DNA of 64,000 nt, taken from positions 102,334 to 166,333 of the forward strand of contig JAEYWK010000205.1 in the NCBI GenBank assembly GCA_023431345.1, in the 5' to 3' direction. Both the position numbers and the translations under genes were made by a program. Each line of letters opens with the position of its first letter. Position 1 is the first letter of the stretch. Shown piece by piece: positions 36,685 through 45,232 of this stretch. This stretch comes from Pseudomonadota bacterium. Its GTDB lineage: Bacteria; Myxococcota_A; Polyangia; Polyangiales; Polyangiaceae. The notes below the pieces were generated by a model. The model was not told where the DNA came from. It worked only from the letters and a program-made list of their open reading frames with translations, and did not search any database.

Positions 36685-37106
36685 GTCGCTGCTCGCTTGA
36701 TCGCGGAGACGTCGCTGTGAAGGCCTTGGAGCGCCTGGTCCGGCGCAAAGCTGACACGGGCCAGGTGAGCCTTGGCGTTGAGGAACAGCACGACTCCGAG
36801 CACGCTCGTGGCTCCACCGACGAGCAGCGCGGCCGCCCAGACCGGCATCGTCGTCGCAAGTCCCGCGACGGCGGCCGCCATCAGCGTCAACAGGCCCGCC
36901 GAGAGCGCGGCGCCGCCGATCACCAGCGCGGCCACCTGCGTCTTGGCGCGGTTGAAGCTTTCGTTCAGCTCGTGCTTGGCGAGCTGCGCTTCGCGGCGGG
37001 CCAGCTGCTGGAGATCATCGGAAAGTTTCGACACCAGCTGCGTCAGCGGCGTCTCGGCTGGACCGCTTTCTCGCGGTGTTTCGAGTTGATAGCTAGCGGG
37101 ATCCAT
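36681..37106 (-). CDS. Phage holin family (DUF1469) membrane protein
   Basis: A 141-residue protein with an N-terminal amphipathic region (SKLSDDLQQLARREAQLAK), then two membrane helices (VAALVIGGAALSAGLLTLMA and VWAAALLVGGATSVLGVVL), and a charged tail. This is the phage_holin_3_6 pattern. Despite the family name these are chromosomal proteins of unknown role, usually next to DUF3618 genes; no prophage is visible here. Confidence 0.85.
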   Translation of the reverse strand: MDPASYQLETPRESGPAETPLTQLVSKLSDDLQQLARREAQLAKHELNESFNRAKTQVAALVIGGAALSAGLLTLMAAAVAGLATTMPVWAAALLVGGATSVLGVVLFLNAKAHLARVSFAPDQALQGLHSDVSAIKRAAT

Positions 37107-37198
37107 GGCGAAGGGCCTCCTTGCCGCGCGCGGGTGCTGGGCGGTGCTCCCTCGAATGAGTGCAACTCACGTGCCGAAGGAAGCACGGAACGCGCCGA

Positions 37199-37753
37199 TT
37201 ACAGCCAGAGCAGGGAGCCTTCCGGGGCGGTGGGGCCGCCGACGTACGAAAGCGACGAGTCTTCCGGTAAGCCGCGAGCGCTGACCAGCACCAGCCCTCG
37301 CAGCGTGCGGCCCAGGTAGATGCGCAGGCCGGCGGCGTCCGTGAGCTGGTGGCGAAGCAAGCTCACGTCGAGCAAGGTGAGTAGGCCGATTTCGAGGCGA
37401 ACCCCGAACGGCAACAGGCGGTTCTTGATGCGTCCGAGCAGCTGGTTGGTGAGCTCACGCGCCCAATCCATTCGCACCGAGGTCGCCTCACCCGGCTTCA
37501 TGTGCTCGAGGAGCGGGCCCGGAATCGCGAGCGTGAGCCTGCCCACCACACCCGAGTTGCTGAAGCTGGCCCCAACCGATATCTCCGGTAGCGTAGCGCT
37601 CGCCGCCGACGCGCGCGGCAGCGGCGCGAGCGCGACGCCGTAGCCGTTGAACAGGTCGACGAGCGCTCCCTGCACGAGGGAGTCGATCGCGAGGCGCACT
37701 CCCGACGGTGGCTCCGCGAACGCTGGCTTAATCGAGGAGGACCGTCGTGTCAT
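37199..37753 (-). CDS. CheX-like chemotaxis-phosphatase-fold protein
   Basis: A 184-residue protein. The central region MDWARELTNQLLGRIKNRLL, with following FGVRLEIGLLTLLD, fits the ExxN-type helix of CheX/CheC/FliY proteins: here E-L-T-N carries the Glu and Asn used to dephosphorylate CheY-P. The remaining alpha/beta segments fit the same fold. If functional it would remove phosphate from a receiver protein; the window is rich in receivers. The family assignment is by motif only and moderately sure. Confidence 0.6.
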   Translation of the reverse strand: MTRRSSSIKPAFAEPPSGVRLAIDSLVQGALVDLFNGYGVALAPLPRASAASATLPEISVGASFSNSGVVGRLTLAIPGPLLEHMKPGEATSVRMDWARELTNQLLGRIKNRLLPFGVRLEIGLLTLLDVSLLRHQLTDAAGLRIYLGRTLRGLVLVSARGLPEDSSLSYVGGPTAPEGSLLWL

Positions 37754-38085
37754 GCGCTGCCCTGATCAACTAGAGTGATGCGTCTCCTTCGTCTCTGCGA
37801 GCGCTATCGCGCTTGGCGCGTCGTTTGGTGGGAGTAGGGCTGGAAGGCACCCACCTCCCTGGTGCAGCTCGGGGTCGCTCGGGCAGCAGCCAAGTCTGTT
37901 GGCGCGCGAGAAAACACGAGGTGAGCCAGAGTTCCTGAATTGAGACGCGGCATCGACGACGGCAGCTGGTGCGGTGCGCCGCCCGACTGACTCGTCCTAA
38001 TTGCACCAGCCGTGACAGCCTTGCGCGGCGCCTCCCAACCCGGCATTCGCACTCCGAGGGGCACGACCATTGCATCGCCGCGGCC
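37754..38085. other. Intergenic region, divergent promoters expected
   Basis: This 330-bp gap lies between the divergent CheX-like and isochorismatase-fold genes. I see no convincing small gene: open frames are Arg/Ser-rich shadows. It should hold promoters for both neighbours, but no consensus boxes stand out. Confidence 0.5.
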
Positions 38086-38658
38086 ATGGGAGATTCGCCG
38101 TCGCTCCAACGTTCGCCGGTGGCGCTGGTGTTGATCGACGTCATCAATAGCTTCGACTTCCCCGGCCATGAGCCGCTCGTAGCGGCGGCCACGGAGGCGG
38201 CGCCGAAGATCCACGCCTTGCGTGCTCGGGCACGAGCCGAAGGCGCGGCGGTGATTTACGTCAACGATCACTTCGGCCAGTGGCGCTCCGATTTTCGCCA
38301 AACGGTGCGGGTCTGTTGCGGTCCTGACCAGCCGGGTCAACACGTCAGTCGCTTGCTCGAGCCGGGCGACGACGACTTCTTCGTGCTCAAGCCGCGGCAC
38401 TCCGCGTTCTACGCCACCCCGCTCGAGGTGCTCCTGCGGGGGCTGGGCACCGAGCGGCTGATCCTGGTTGGATTCGCGGCCAACATTTGCGTGCTGTATA
38501 CGGCTGACGACGCGCACATGCGCGGCTTCGACGTCAGCGTGCCGTCCGACTGCGTGGCGGCTAACTCGCCTGAGCTGACGCAACGGGCTCTCGAGCACAT
38601 GCGCCTCGTGTCACGCGCGCACGTTGCGCCATCGGAGCAGCTATCGTTTTCATCCTGA
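38086..38658 (+). CDS. Isochorismatase-fold cysteine hydrolase
   Basis: A 190-residue enzyme with the catalytic triad of the family: D18 in LVLIDVINSF, K102 in VLKPRHSAFYA, and C135 in AANICVLYTA. A short cis-peptide-like element (VGFAANIC) precedes the Cys. Family members hydrolyse amides and related bonds (nicotinamidase, isochorismatase, carbamoylases); the substrate here cannot be told. I start at the ATG at 38086; the longer frame adds non-family sequence. A hairpin with a T-tract follows at once. Confidence 0.9.
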   Translation: MGDSPSLQRSPVALVLIDVINSFDFPGHEPLVAAATEAAPKIHALRARARAEGAAVIYVNDHFGQWRSDFRQTVRVCCGPDQPGQHVSRLLEPGDDDFFVLKPRHSAFYATPLEVLLRGLGTERLILVGFAANICVLYTADDAHMRGFDVSVPSDCVAANSPELTQRALEHMRLVSRAHVAPSEQLSFSS

Positions 38659-38664
38659 GGCGTG

Positions 38665-38682
38665 GCACGCAGCGTGCTTTTT
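38665..38682 (+). terminator. Intrinsic terminator (overlaps a sigma-54-like match)
   Basis: GCACG-CAG-CGTGC followed by five T residues, 6 bp after the isochorismatase-fold gene. The same bases also read as TGGCACG-N4-GTGCT (38663-38678), close to the -24/-12 sigma-54 consensus. A start site about 12 nt on would fall at the hemerythrin ATG, which makes the promoter reading less likely. Confidence 0.6.
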
Positions 38683-38690
38683 CGCGGGGC

Positions 38691-39254
38691 ATGGACGCAA
38701 TCGAATTACTGACGCAGCAGCATCGTGAAGTGGCAGAGTTGTTCGAGGCCATCGAGAAGGCCGACGGCGTGGAGGAGAAGACGCGTCTCTTTCAAGAGCT
38801 GGCAGGCAAGCTCGTCGGTCACGACGGCATCGAGCGCGAGATCTTCTATCCGGCTTGCGAGGAGGCGATCGGCTTGAACGATCTGCTCGGCGAGGCCCTC
38901 GTCGAGCACGGGGTCGTCGAATTTTCTCTGTACGAGGCGGATCAGTCCGTTGGTGAACCCGACTTCGATTTCAAGGTGAAGGTGCTGAAAGAGCTCGTCG
39001 AGCACCACGTCGAGGAAGAAGAGAAGGAGCTGTTTCCGAAGATCCGCAAGGCGCTCGGGGACGAGAAGCTCGCTTCTCTCGGCGAAGATCTGGAAGACGC
39101 CTTCGAGGACAGCCAGCAAGAGGACTACCACCAGCCGCTGTTCGACAACCTGCGCCAGGTGCTGGCGGGGGTGCTCAAGACGGTCCCGGAAAAAGAGCGG
39201 AAGCCCGAGCGCAAGGCTCGCCGCAGCCCGTCCGGCGCGCGCCGCTCGGCGTAG
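38691..39254 (+). CDS. Hemerythrin HHE-domain protein
   Basis: A 187-residue protein with the diiron-binding His/Glu pattern: LLTQQHREVAELF, LVGHDGIEREIFYPAC, LVEHGVVEF and ELVEHHVEEEEKELFP. The first 150 residues form the four-helix bundle that binds O2, NO or iron in this family. A basic, Lys/Arg-rich tail ends the protein (residues 165-187). The role is probably oxygen or iron sensing, or stress protection. The ATG at 38691 has no clear ribosome site; a hairpin with T-run lies just upstream. Confidence 0.92.
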   Translation: MDAIELLTQQHREVAELFEAIEKADGVEEKTRLFQELAGKLVGHDGIEREIFYPACEEAIGLNDLLGEALVEHGVVEFSLYEADQSVGEPDFDFKVKVLKELVEHHVEEEEKELFPKIRKALGDEKLASLGEDLEDAFEDSQQEDYHQPLFDNLRQVLAGVLKTVPEKERKPERKARRSPSGARRSA

Positions 39255-39516
39255 CCGCGCTCGCGCCGCGGCGGCGCCTCGCTGGCTCGCCGCGGCGGAA
39301 GGGGCCGAGGGGGGGCCGAGCTTTTCGGAATTTGGCGCTCGCTCGAGCGCGCTCCGAACGCTGTCCGATTCGATATAGCGCTTGGCTGCAGAGTCAGCGT
39401 TCTCGAGCTCTGACCTAGCTGCTCGCCCCCGGCGAAATGCCATTTGATGGAACGGTGGCAGCTCGTCGGCCCCTGATCGTTCCAGTGGCGCAGGTGCTTG
39501 CTCTCGGGAGACCGCG

Positions 39517-40824
39517 ATGAAGACGGCCAGACTATCGCTGCTCGTCGCGTTGACGCTCGGGTTTCCCGCGCGCGCGGTCGCTTACTCGTGCCCGCAGAAG
39601 AACCCACTACCGGCTGCTACCGAGACCTACCAGGGCTTTCTCGGTCGAGTTCAAGAGCTAGGTGGCAAGAAGCTCCCCTATCGCTTGTTCGTGCCCAAGG
39701 GTTACGAGCCAACGACCGCATACCCACTCGTGCTCTACCTGCACCATGCAGGGCTCGCGGGCAAAGATTCCAATAACGAGACAGGGTGGGACAACTGCGT
39801 CCAGCTCACCTCCGAGATCGGCTCGGGCGATGACTACGGCGGCGTCTTCACCCATCAGGCCGTAGACAAGGACGGCAAGCGCTTCGATACACAGCAGCGC
39901 TACCCACACTTCCTGCTCGCGCCCCACGCGGAATCGCCGGCCTATGGCTTCGGTGGTGGTGTGGCGGGCTCGGCGTCGGGCTCCGAGCACCCGACGCGAG
40001 CCTTGCTGAAGGCGATCCTCGCGGCGGTTCAGGCCGAATTCAATATCGACGCGGCGCGCTTGTACGTGACCGGCATCTCGATGGGTTGCTACGGCACGTG
40101 GGACTTCATCATGCGTGACCCCAGCGTGTTCGCGGCTGCCTCGCCGCAGTCGTGCCGGGGCGATCCCGACGCCCCGCTGCTCGCGGGTCTGAAAGACATG
40201 CCGATTTGGTCGCTGTGCGGCACGAAGGACAGCTATTTCGCGGGCGCGCAGGCCATGGCCGACGGCATGAAGCAGGTCGGCGCCACGGCGTTCACGTTTA
40301 CCAAGCTCGAGGGCGTTGGCCACTCGATCAATGATCGGGGCTACGACTATCCCGGCTTCATCGACTGGATGTTCGCGCAGCGTCGAACGGACGCTCCGTC
40401 GTCGGGCGGCGCGGGCGCGGGCGCGGGCGGCTTGGGCGGGGCGACTGCGGGCGGAGCCCACGGCGGCACGGCAGGAGCGAGCGGCGGCGCGGACGCTGCG
40501 AGTGGCGGCACGGCCGGAGCGAGCGGCGACACATCGGGCGCGAGCGGCGGCGTTTCCTCGGAGGGCGGCGCGCTCGGCGTCGCCGGTGCGAGCGGCGGCA
40601 CGTCAGCGGCAGGGGCGGGCGGAACCGTCGGCGGTGCAGCCGCCTCCGGCGGGGGCGCGGCCGGCGCCAGCGACGACGGCGCAGAATCGACATCCGGTTG
40701 CTCGATCGCGAGCTCGACTCAGATCCCGAATCCATCGGCGCGCCTAGCCGCGCTGGTCTTACTCGCGAGCGTCGCTTGGCGTCGCAATCAGCGCCGCGCT
40801 CGGCGCAGTGGAGGCGGTCGATGA
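39517..40824 (+). CDS. Secreted alpha/beta-hydrolase (esterase) with MYXO-CTERM-like tail
   Basis: A 435-residue secreted enzyme. The signal peptide ends near ARAVAYS. The hydrolase domain (about 35-290) has an oxyanion strand YPLVLYLHHAG, nucleophile elbow TGISMGCYG (GxSxG) and catalytic His in LEGVGHSINDR. This resembles PHB-depolymerase and feruloyl-esterase-like proteins. A Gly/Ala/Ser linker (about 292-390) leads to a C-terminal sorting tail: SGCSIASS, a hydrophobic helix (RLAALVLLASVAW) and RRNQRRARR. This matches the MYXO-CTERM pattern (Cys before a helix and an Arg cluster), which is cleaved and anchored at the surface in myxobacteria. The stop overlaps the next gene by 4 bp (ATGA). 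Confidence 0.87.
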   Translation: MKTARLSLLVALTLGFPARAVAYSCPQKNPLPAATETYQGFLGRVQELGGKKLPYRLFVPKGYEPTTAYPLVLYLHHAGLAGKDSNNETGWDNCVQLTSEIGSGDDYGGVFTHQAVDKDGKRFDTQQRYPHFLLAPHAESPAYGFGGGVAGSASGSEHPTRALLKAILAAVQAEFNIDAARLYVTGISMGCYGTWDFIMRDPSVFAAASPQSCRGDPDAPLLAGLKDMPIWSLCGTKDSYFAGAQAMADGMKQVGATAFTFTKLEGVGHSINDRGYDYPGFIDWMFAQRRTDAPSSGGAGAGAGGLGGATAGGAHGGTAGASGGADAASGGTAGASGDTSGASGGVSSEGGALGVAGASGGTSAAGAGGTVGGAAASGGGAAGASDDGAESTSGCSIASSTQIPNPSARLAALVLLASVAWRRNQRRARRSGGGR

Positions 40825-42539
40825 AGTGGACGTTTTCCGTAGGCACGTTGCTGATTGCGTTGTCGTCGGCGTGTACGGCCACGGTCGACGGTGGAGCCGC
40901 CGCGGGCCAGCCGCCGGACGCCTCGGCACCGGGAGCTGGTACTACCGGCGGAGCCGGGGCGAGCGCCGGGGCCGGGGCGAGCGCCGGAGGCAGCAGCGCC
41001 GTGGGCGGGCAACCGAGCACCGCGCACTCGGCAGCGCGGGTACTTCGCCGGCTGAACCGAGCTGAGTACAACAACACCGTGCGTGATCTGCTCGGTACCT
41101 CGCTGCGTCCCGCGGACAAGCTGCCGGACGAAGCGACGGTCGAGGGGTTCGATACCAACGGCGAAGCGCTGACCATGGGCGTCGTGCACGTCAGCACCTT
41201 CGAAGCGGCGGCCAACCAACTCGTCGACGAGCTCTATGCGCTACCCGAGACCGACGCGCGCCGGAGCAAGGTCTTGCTTTGCCGGCTCGAAGCGGGCTCG
41301 GAGGGAGCCTGCGCGGCGCAGATTTTCTCGGCCTTGGCGCGGCGTGCGTTCCGGAGGCCGGTGGCGCAAGCAGAGGTCAGTCGCCTGCAGACGCTGGTCG
41401 AAGAGCTGCGAGCGGCCGGCGAGACGTACGAGAGCTCGGTGAAGGCGGCCCTGACGTCGTTGCTCATCTCTCCGCACTTCCTGTTCATGGTCGAGCGCGG
41501 CGAGCTCGGTCCGGGCATCGTCAAAGCGCTCGACGACCACGAGCTCGCGACGCGGCTGTCGTACTTCCTCTGGTCGAGTATGCCCGACGCCGCGCTACTA
41601 GCGGCCGCCGAAGCGGGTGGGCTCGGCAGCGACGCCAGCAAGCTGAGCGTCGAGGTGAAGCGCATGCTGGCGGACCCCAAGGCCGCCGCGCTGCCGCACG
41701 ACTTCGTCGGTCAGTGGCTGACGCTGCGCCGGCTCGAGGTCGTCTTCCCGAGCAAGACGACGTTCCCCGCTTATGACGACGCGCTGCGCGACGCGGCGGT
41801 GCGCGAGACGGAGCTGTTCGTGCAGGCTCTGATCGACGAGAACGCTCCCGTTCCGTCTCTGCTGACGTCGACCTTCACCTTCGCCAACGCGCGCCTCGGT
41901 CAACATTACCAGGTTCCCGTCGCCGGCGCCGACTTCGTTCGCGTCGACTTGAGCGGCACCGAGCGAGTTGGCATCCTCGGTCACACCAGCTTCCTGATGC
42001 AGACGTCGCACCCGGGCTGGACGGCGCCGACGAAGCGCGGCGCGTGGGTGCTGGAGCAGCTGCTGTGCTCGGCCCCGCCGCCCGTGCCCGCGGATCTCGA
42101 CATCGAGCCGCTGCCCGAGCCGCCGCCAGGGCAAACCACGCGCGAACAACTCGAGGAGCATCGCAAGGAGCCGCAGTGCGCGGGCTGTCACACGGTGATG
42201 GATCCGATCGGGCTCGGCTTGGAGAACTTCGATGCCATCGGCGGCTATCGCACGCTCGACAACGGCCGCCCCGTCGACGCCTCGGGCGTGCTCGATGGGA
42301 CAGAGTTCACGACGTTGCGCCAGCTCTCCGAGCTGCTGAAAAGCGACGCTCGGCTTTCGAAGTGCTACGCCCAGCAGCTGCTCACGTACGCGATCGGTCG
42401 GTCTTTTCACGACGCTTCCTCGCAGACGTACGCAGAAGCGCTCGCGGTCGGTGCCAACCCGACCGGACAACCAGGCATGCGTGACGTGATTGAAGCCGTC
42501 GTGCTGAGCGACGCCTTCCGAACCCGACGTGGAGAATGA
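40821..42539 (+). CDS. DUF1592-family secreted cytochrome-like lipoprotein (copy A)
   Basis: A 572-residue lipoprotein. The signal peptide ends at a lipobox (LSSACT), then a Gly-rich linker. Segments in order: DUF1587 (VLRRLNRAEYNNTVRDLLG), DUF1595 (RRAFRRPVAQAEVSRLQTLV), DUF1592 (SLLISPHFLFMVE, LATRLSYFLWSSMPD), DUF1588 (HTSFLMQTSHPGWTAPTKRG), a c-type haem site CAGCH near residue 452, and DUF1585 at the end. These multi-domain proteins always pair with a DUF1552 protein, as here. They are abundant in Planctomycetes and myxobacteria; their function is unknown. The start at 40821 overlaps the esterase stop; a longer frame upstream is in the wrong context. Confidence 0.93.
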   Translation: MKWTFSVGTLLIALSSACTATVDGGAAAGQPPDASAPGAGTTGGAGASAGAGASAGGSSAVGGQPSTAHSAARVLRRLNRAEYNNTVRDLLGTSLRPADKLPDEATVEGFDTNGEALTMGVVHVSTFEAAANQLVDELYALPETDARRSKVLLCRLEAGSEGACAAQIFSALARRAFRRPVAQAEVSRLQTLVEELRAAGETYESSVKAALTSLLISPHFLFMVERGELGPGIVKALDDHELATRLSYFLWSSMPDAALLAAAEAGGLGSDASKLSVEVKRMLADPKAAALPHDFVGQWLTLRRLEVVFPSKTTFPAYDDALRDAAVRETELFVQALIDENAPVPSLLTSTFTFANARLGQHYQVPVAGADFVRVDLSGTERVGILGHTSFLMQTSHPGWTAPTKRGAWVLEQLLCSAPPPVPADLDIEPLPEPPPGQTTREQLEEHRKEPQCAGCHTVMDPIGLGLENFDAIGGYRTLDNGRPVDASGVLDGTEFTTLRQLSELLKSDARLSKCYAQQLLTYAIGRSFHDASSQTYAEALAVGANPTGQPGMRDVIEAVVLSDAFRTRRGE

Positions 42540-42550
42540 AGGAAGCATCC

Positions 42551-43930
42551 ATGGATCCTCGACTGTCTCGCCGTAGGTTCTTGGGCAGCGCCGCCGCCGT
42601 GATCGGGCTGCCATATTTGGCGTCTGTCGTGGAGCGCGACGTGATAGCGGCCGAAAGCTGCACAGGTACGCAGCGCTTCATCGCGTTCTTCGTGCCGAAC
42701 GGCATCCACATGCCCGATTTCACGCCGAGCGCGGCCGGTAAAGACTGGGCGATGCCCTACATCTTGGCGCCGCTCGAGCCCATCCGGAACAAGATCGCGG
42801 TCGTTACCGGCATTGATTACCACAAGACGGCCGTTCCGGGCGAGCCTCCGGGCGGTCATGGCTCGGGTACCGGCGCCTTCTTGACCATGATGCCGGTTCA
42901 CGACAACGACAAGAACCCGAACCGTATCAGCCTCGATCAGAAGATCGCCAAGGCGACGGCCGCTTGTCAGCGCAGGCTCCCGTCGCTGCAGCTGGGTATG
43001 AAGGTTCGCGGCGACGGCAGCGACAAGACGCCGAACCTATCGTTCATCGAGACCATCTCTTGGGACGCCAACAAGCCCAAGCCGTTCATCGACGACCCTC
43101 AACTGAATTTCGACAACCTGTTCAAGGGAGTCGATAGCAGCGCCAGCGACGCCGACGCGGCGCGGCGCCGCGCGGTGCGAACCAGCGTCTTGGATCACGT
43201 GCTCGGCGAGGCCGATTCGCTGAAGACGGAGCTGTCGGCGCACGACCGACTGAAGCTCGATGAGTACATGACCTCGGTCCGCGAGCTCGAGGCCCAAATC
43301 CAGAAGGAGGGGCAGGCGCTGAGCTGCCAAAAGCCCGCCAAGCCCACGGCGACCCCGACTTCACCCTACGAGCAGCGGGTGCCGTTGGCGCTCGAGCTCG
43401 CGGCCCTCGCCTTCGAGTGTGACGCCACGCGCGTGATCAGCTTCATGTTCGGGCGCGGCAATAGCATGCAAGATTTCGCCTTCTTGTTCAACGGCGAGTC
43501 GACGCCGCACCACCACACCTCTCATCACGCGGGCAGCTCTGCGCTGCAGAAGAAGCTGCGTGAAATTGGCCGCTGGCAGATGGACCACGTGGCCACGTTC
43601 CTGAAGCGCCTCGACAAGACGGCGGAAGCCGAGGGGCGCAGCGTGCTCGATAACACGCTCGCCTACTTCAACAGCGAGATCTCCGACGGCAACGTCCACC
43701 TCAAGTACGACATGCCCGTGCTGCTCGCCGGCAGCGCGGGGGGCAAGCTGAAGGTCGACGGAACCCATTACATGTACACGCAAATGAAGTCGCCGCGTCC
43801 GCTGGTGGGGCCGGGCGGTGGGCCCCACGGCATCCGTCTGTTCGTCTCGATCATGAACGCCTTTGGCATCCCTGACCAAACCTTCGGCGACGGCAGCGCC
43901 AAAGGGCCGCTCACCGAGCTGCTCGTCTGA
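42551..43930 (+). CDS. DUF1552-family Tat-exported protein (copy A)
   Basis: A 459-residue secreted protein with a twin-arginine signal (SRRRFLGSAAAVIGLPYLAS). The mature part has the DUF1552 layout: FIAFFVPNGIHMPDF near the N-terminus, GHGSGTGAFLTM, a central helical region (DEYMTSVRELEAQIQKEG), and VISFMFGRGNSMQDFAFLF. An ATG at 42536 overlaps the DUF1592 stop by 4 bp; I prefer 42551 because a GGAAG ribosome site lies before it. The pair is exported and may act together at the surface. A second pair lies at 50287-53483. Confidence 0.93.
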   Translation: MDPRLSRRRFLGSAAAVIGLPYLASVVERDVIAAESCTGTQRFIAFFVPNGIHMPDFTPSAAGKDWAMPYILAPLEPIRNKIAVVTGIDYHKTAVPGEPPGGHGSGTGAFLTMMPVHDNDKNPNRISLDQKIAKATAACQRRLPSLQLGMKVRGDGSDKTPNLSFIETISWDANKPKPFIDDPQLNFDNLFKGVDSSASDADAARRRAVRTSVLDHVLGEADSLKTELSAHDRLKLDEYMTSVRELEAQIQKEGQALSCQKPAKPTATPTSPYEQRVPLALELAALAFECDATRVISFMFGRGNSMQDFAFLFNGESTPHHHTSHHAGSSALQKKLREIGRWQMDHVATFLKRLDKTAEAEGRSVLDNTLAYFNSEISDGNVHLKYDMPVLLAGSAGGKLKVDGTHYMYTQMKSPRPLVGPGGGPHGIRLFVSIMNAFGIPDQTFGDGSAKGPLTELLV

Positions 43931-43981
43931 GCCTGGCGCCGATCTCGGCGGGGCCCACGGCGGACAGCCGACGGACGCCGC

Positions 43982-45064
43982 TCACAGCGGCGCTCGACAG
44001 CCCACGCGCTCGGGCGTGATGGAGAGATCGTCGATCCAAAAGTCCGCGGCTTGCGCGTCCTGTTGAAAGCCGTCGAGCCCCAGCATGACCAGCTCGAACG
44101 GGATCGGATCCCAGCTCGACGAGGTCATGCCGTGGCTGGAGCTCCCAGCGGGGCTGAGCTTCAGCTCCCGACCGTCGACCCACAGCTGCACCTTCACTTT
44201 GCCGACGCCGCCGGAGCGATCGATCGCGAGCTCCCAGCACGCCCACCGGTTCAGCAGCTTCGGGTCGTTCAGCTTGGTGGCGGTGTCGCGCAGGTAGATG
44301 GAGTTGACCTTCTCGATGGCGGTGCCGTTGTAGCTGGCGAGCGAATAAGACGAATCAGGGTTACCGCTCGCGGCCTGAGCGGTGCCGATACGCAGGAGCC
44401 GCGTGTGCACGCCCGAGCTCGCGGGATAGCTGACGCCGTAATACATGAAGCGCACGAAGGCGGTGGGGCTGTCCGTCTGGATCGGCCGTGAGATGTTGGC
44501 GCGGTCTGCGTTCATCTTTCCCGTCACGTGCAGCGACTGCTTGCCACTGAACGCGCGCGCGGCGTCCACCACGATTTTTCCGTTGCCGCGAACCGATGAC
44601 GTCCAGCCGCTCGCGGGCGCGCTGTCGGTCGGATAGTCCTCGAAGTCTTCGCAGAGGATCGCTCCGCTGCCGCAGGCGCTATCGGGCGAGCCGCCCGTGC
44701 CGCCGGCACCGCCCGCGCCCGCGCCCGCTGCACCGCCACCACCGCCGTGTGCGGAGGGAATACCAGCGAAGCCGCCCACGAGGCCTCCTGCGCCGCCACC
44801 GCCCGCGCCGCTCCCGCCGGCTCCTCCGCCTCCCGCGGTCGCCCTACCGGAGCTTCCCGCGGGAGCGCTGCCTGCCACCGAGCTCGGCTCTGCGCCGGCT
44901 GCGCCGGCTGCGCCCGCCGCGCTTGCGCCGCCGCCGCCCGCCTCGCTGCTCCCAGGCGTTGGCGCCTCGGGGGAGCAGTGGACGAGCCCGCAACTCAGCA
45001 TCGTCATGGCGCGCGTCATCCAGGCGCCGAGTGGACGTCGTTCGAGCTTCAGTCGGGCAGACAT
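43982..45064 (-). CDS. Lectin-like (concanavalin-fold) lipoprotein
   Basis: A 360-residue lipoprotein. Signal peptide with lipobox (MLSCGLVHC); the next 110 residues are a Gly/Ala/Pro linker typical of Polyangia surface proteins. The C-terminal 215 residues form a predicted beta-sandwich: ILCEDFEDYPTD, GKQSLHVTGKMN, VRFMYYGVSYPASSGVH, and the ending ADFWIDDLSIT. This resembles concanavalin-A-like and polysaccharide-lyase-like domains that bind or cut glycans; no catalytic residues can be named. I use the ATG at 45064; the frame extends to 45220 without merit. It is divergent from a GH5 gene, which supports a glycan role. Confidence 0.75.
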   Translation of the reverse strand: MSARLKLERRPLGAWMTRAMTMLSCGLVHCSPEAPTPGSSEAGGGGASAAGAAGAAGAEPSSVAGSAPAGSSGRATAGGGGAGGSGAGGGGAGGLVGGFAGIPSAHGGGGGAAGAGAGGAGGTGGSPDSACGSGAILCEDFEDYPTDSAPASGWTSSVRGNGKIVVDAARAFSGKQSLHVTGKMNADRANISRPIQTDSPTAFVRFMYYGVSYPASSGVHTRLLRIGTAQAASGNPDSSYSLASYNGTAIEKVNSIYLRDTATKLNDPKLLNRWACWELAIDRSGGVGKVKVQLWVDGRELKLSPAGSSSHGMTSSSWDPIPFELVMLGLDGFQQDAQAADFWIDDLSITPERVGCRAPL

Positions 45065-45232
45065 CGGATAATGCTTCAAGGGCTCGGCGCGCCAGAAATG
45101 GTCGGATTTTGTTGGGTGCCCCAAAACCGATTGGCTCTCCCATGCGCGCGCCCTCCGGCGCGGCGTCTCGAGCTGGGAAATGCGGCGCTGAGGTGAGCCG
45201 ATTGGTGCCCCCGCGGGCACCCCTCAGGGGTG

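Noticed and set aside
36681..37106. Holin gene as a sign of a prophage
   Set aside because: The phage_holin_3_6 name covers chromosomal membrane proteins; no other phage genes are present.
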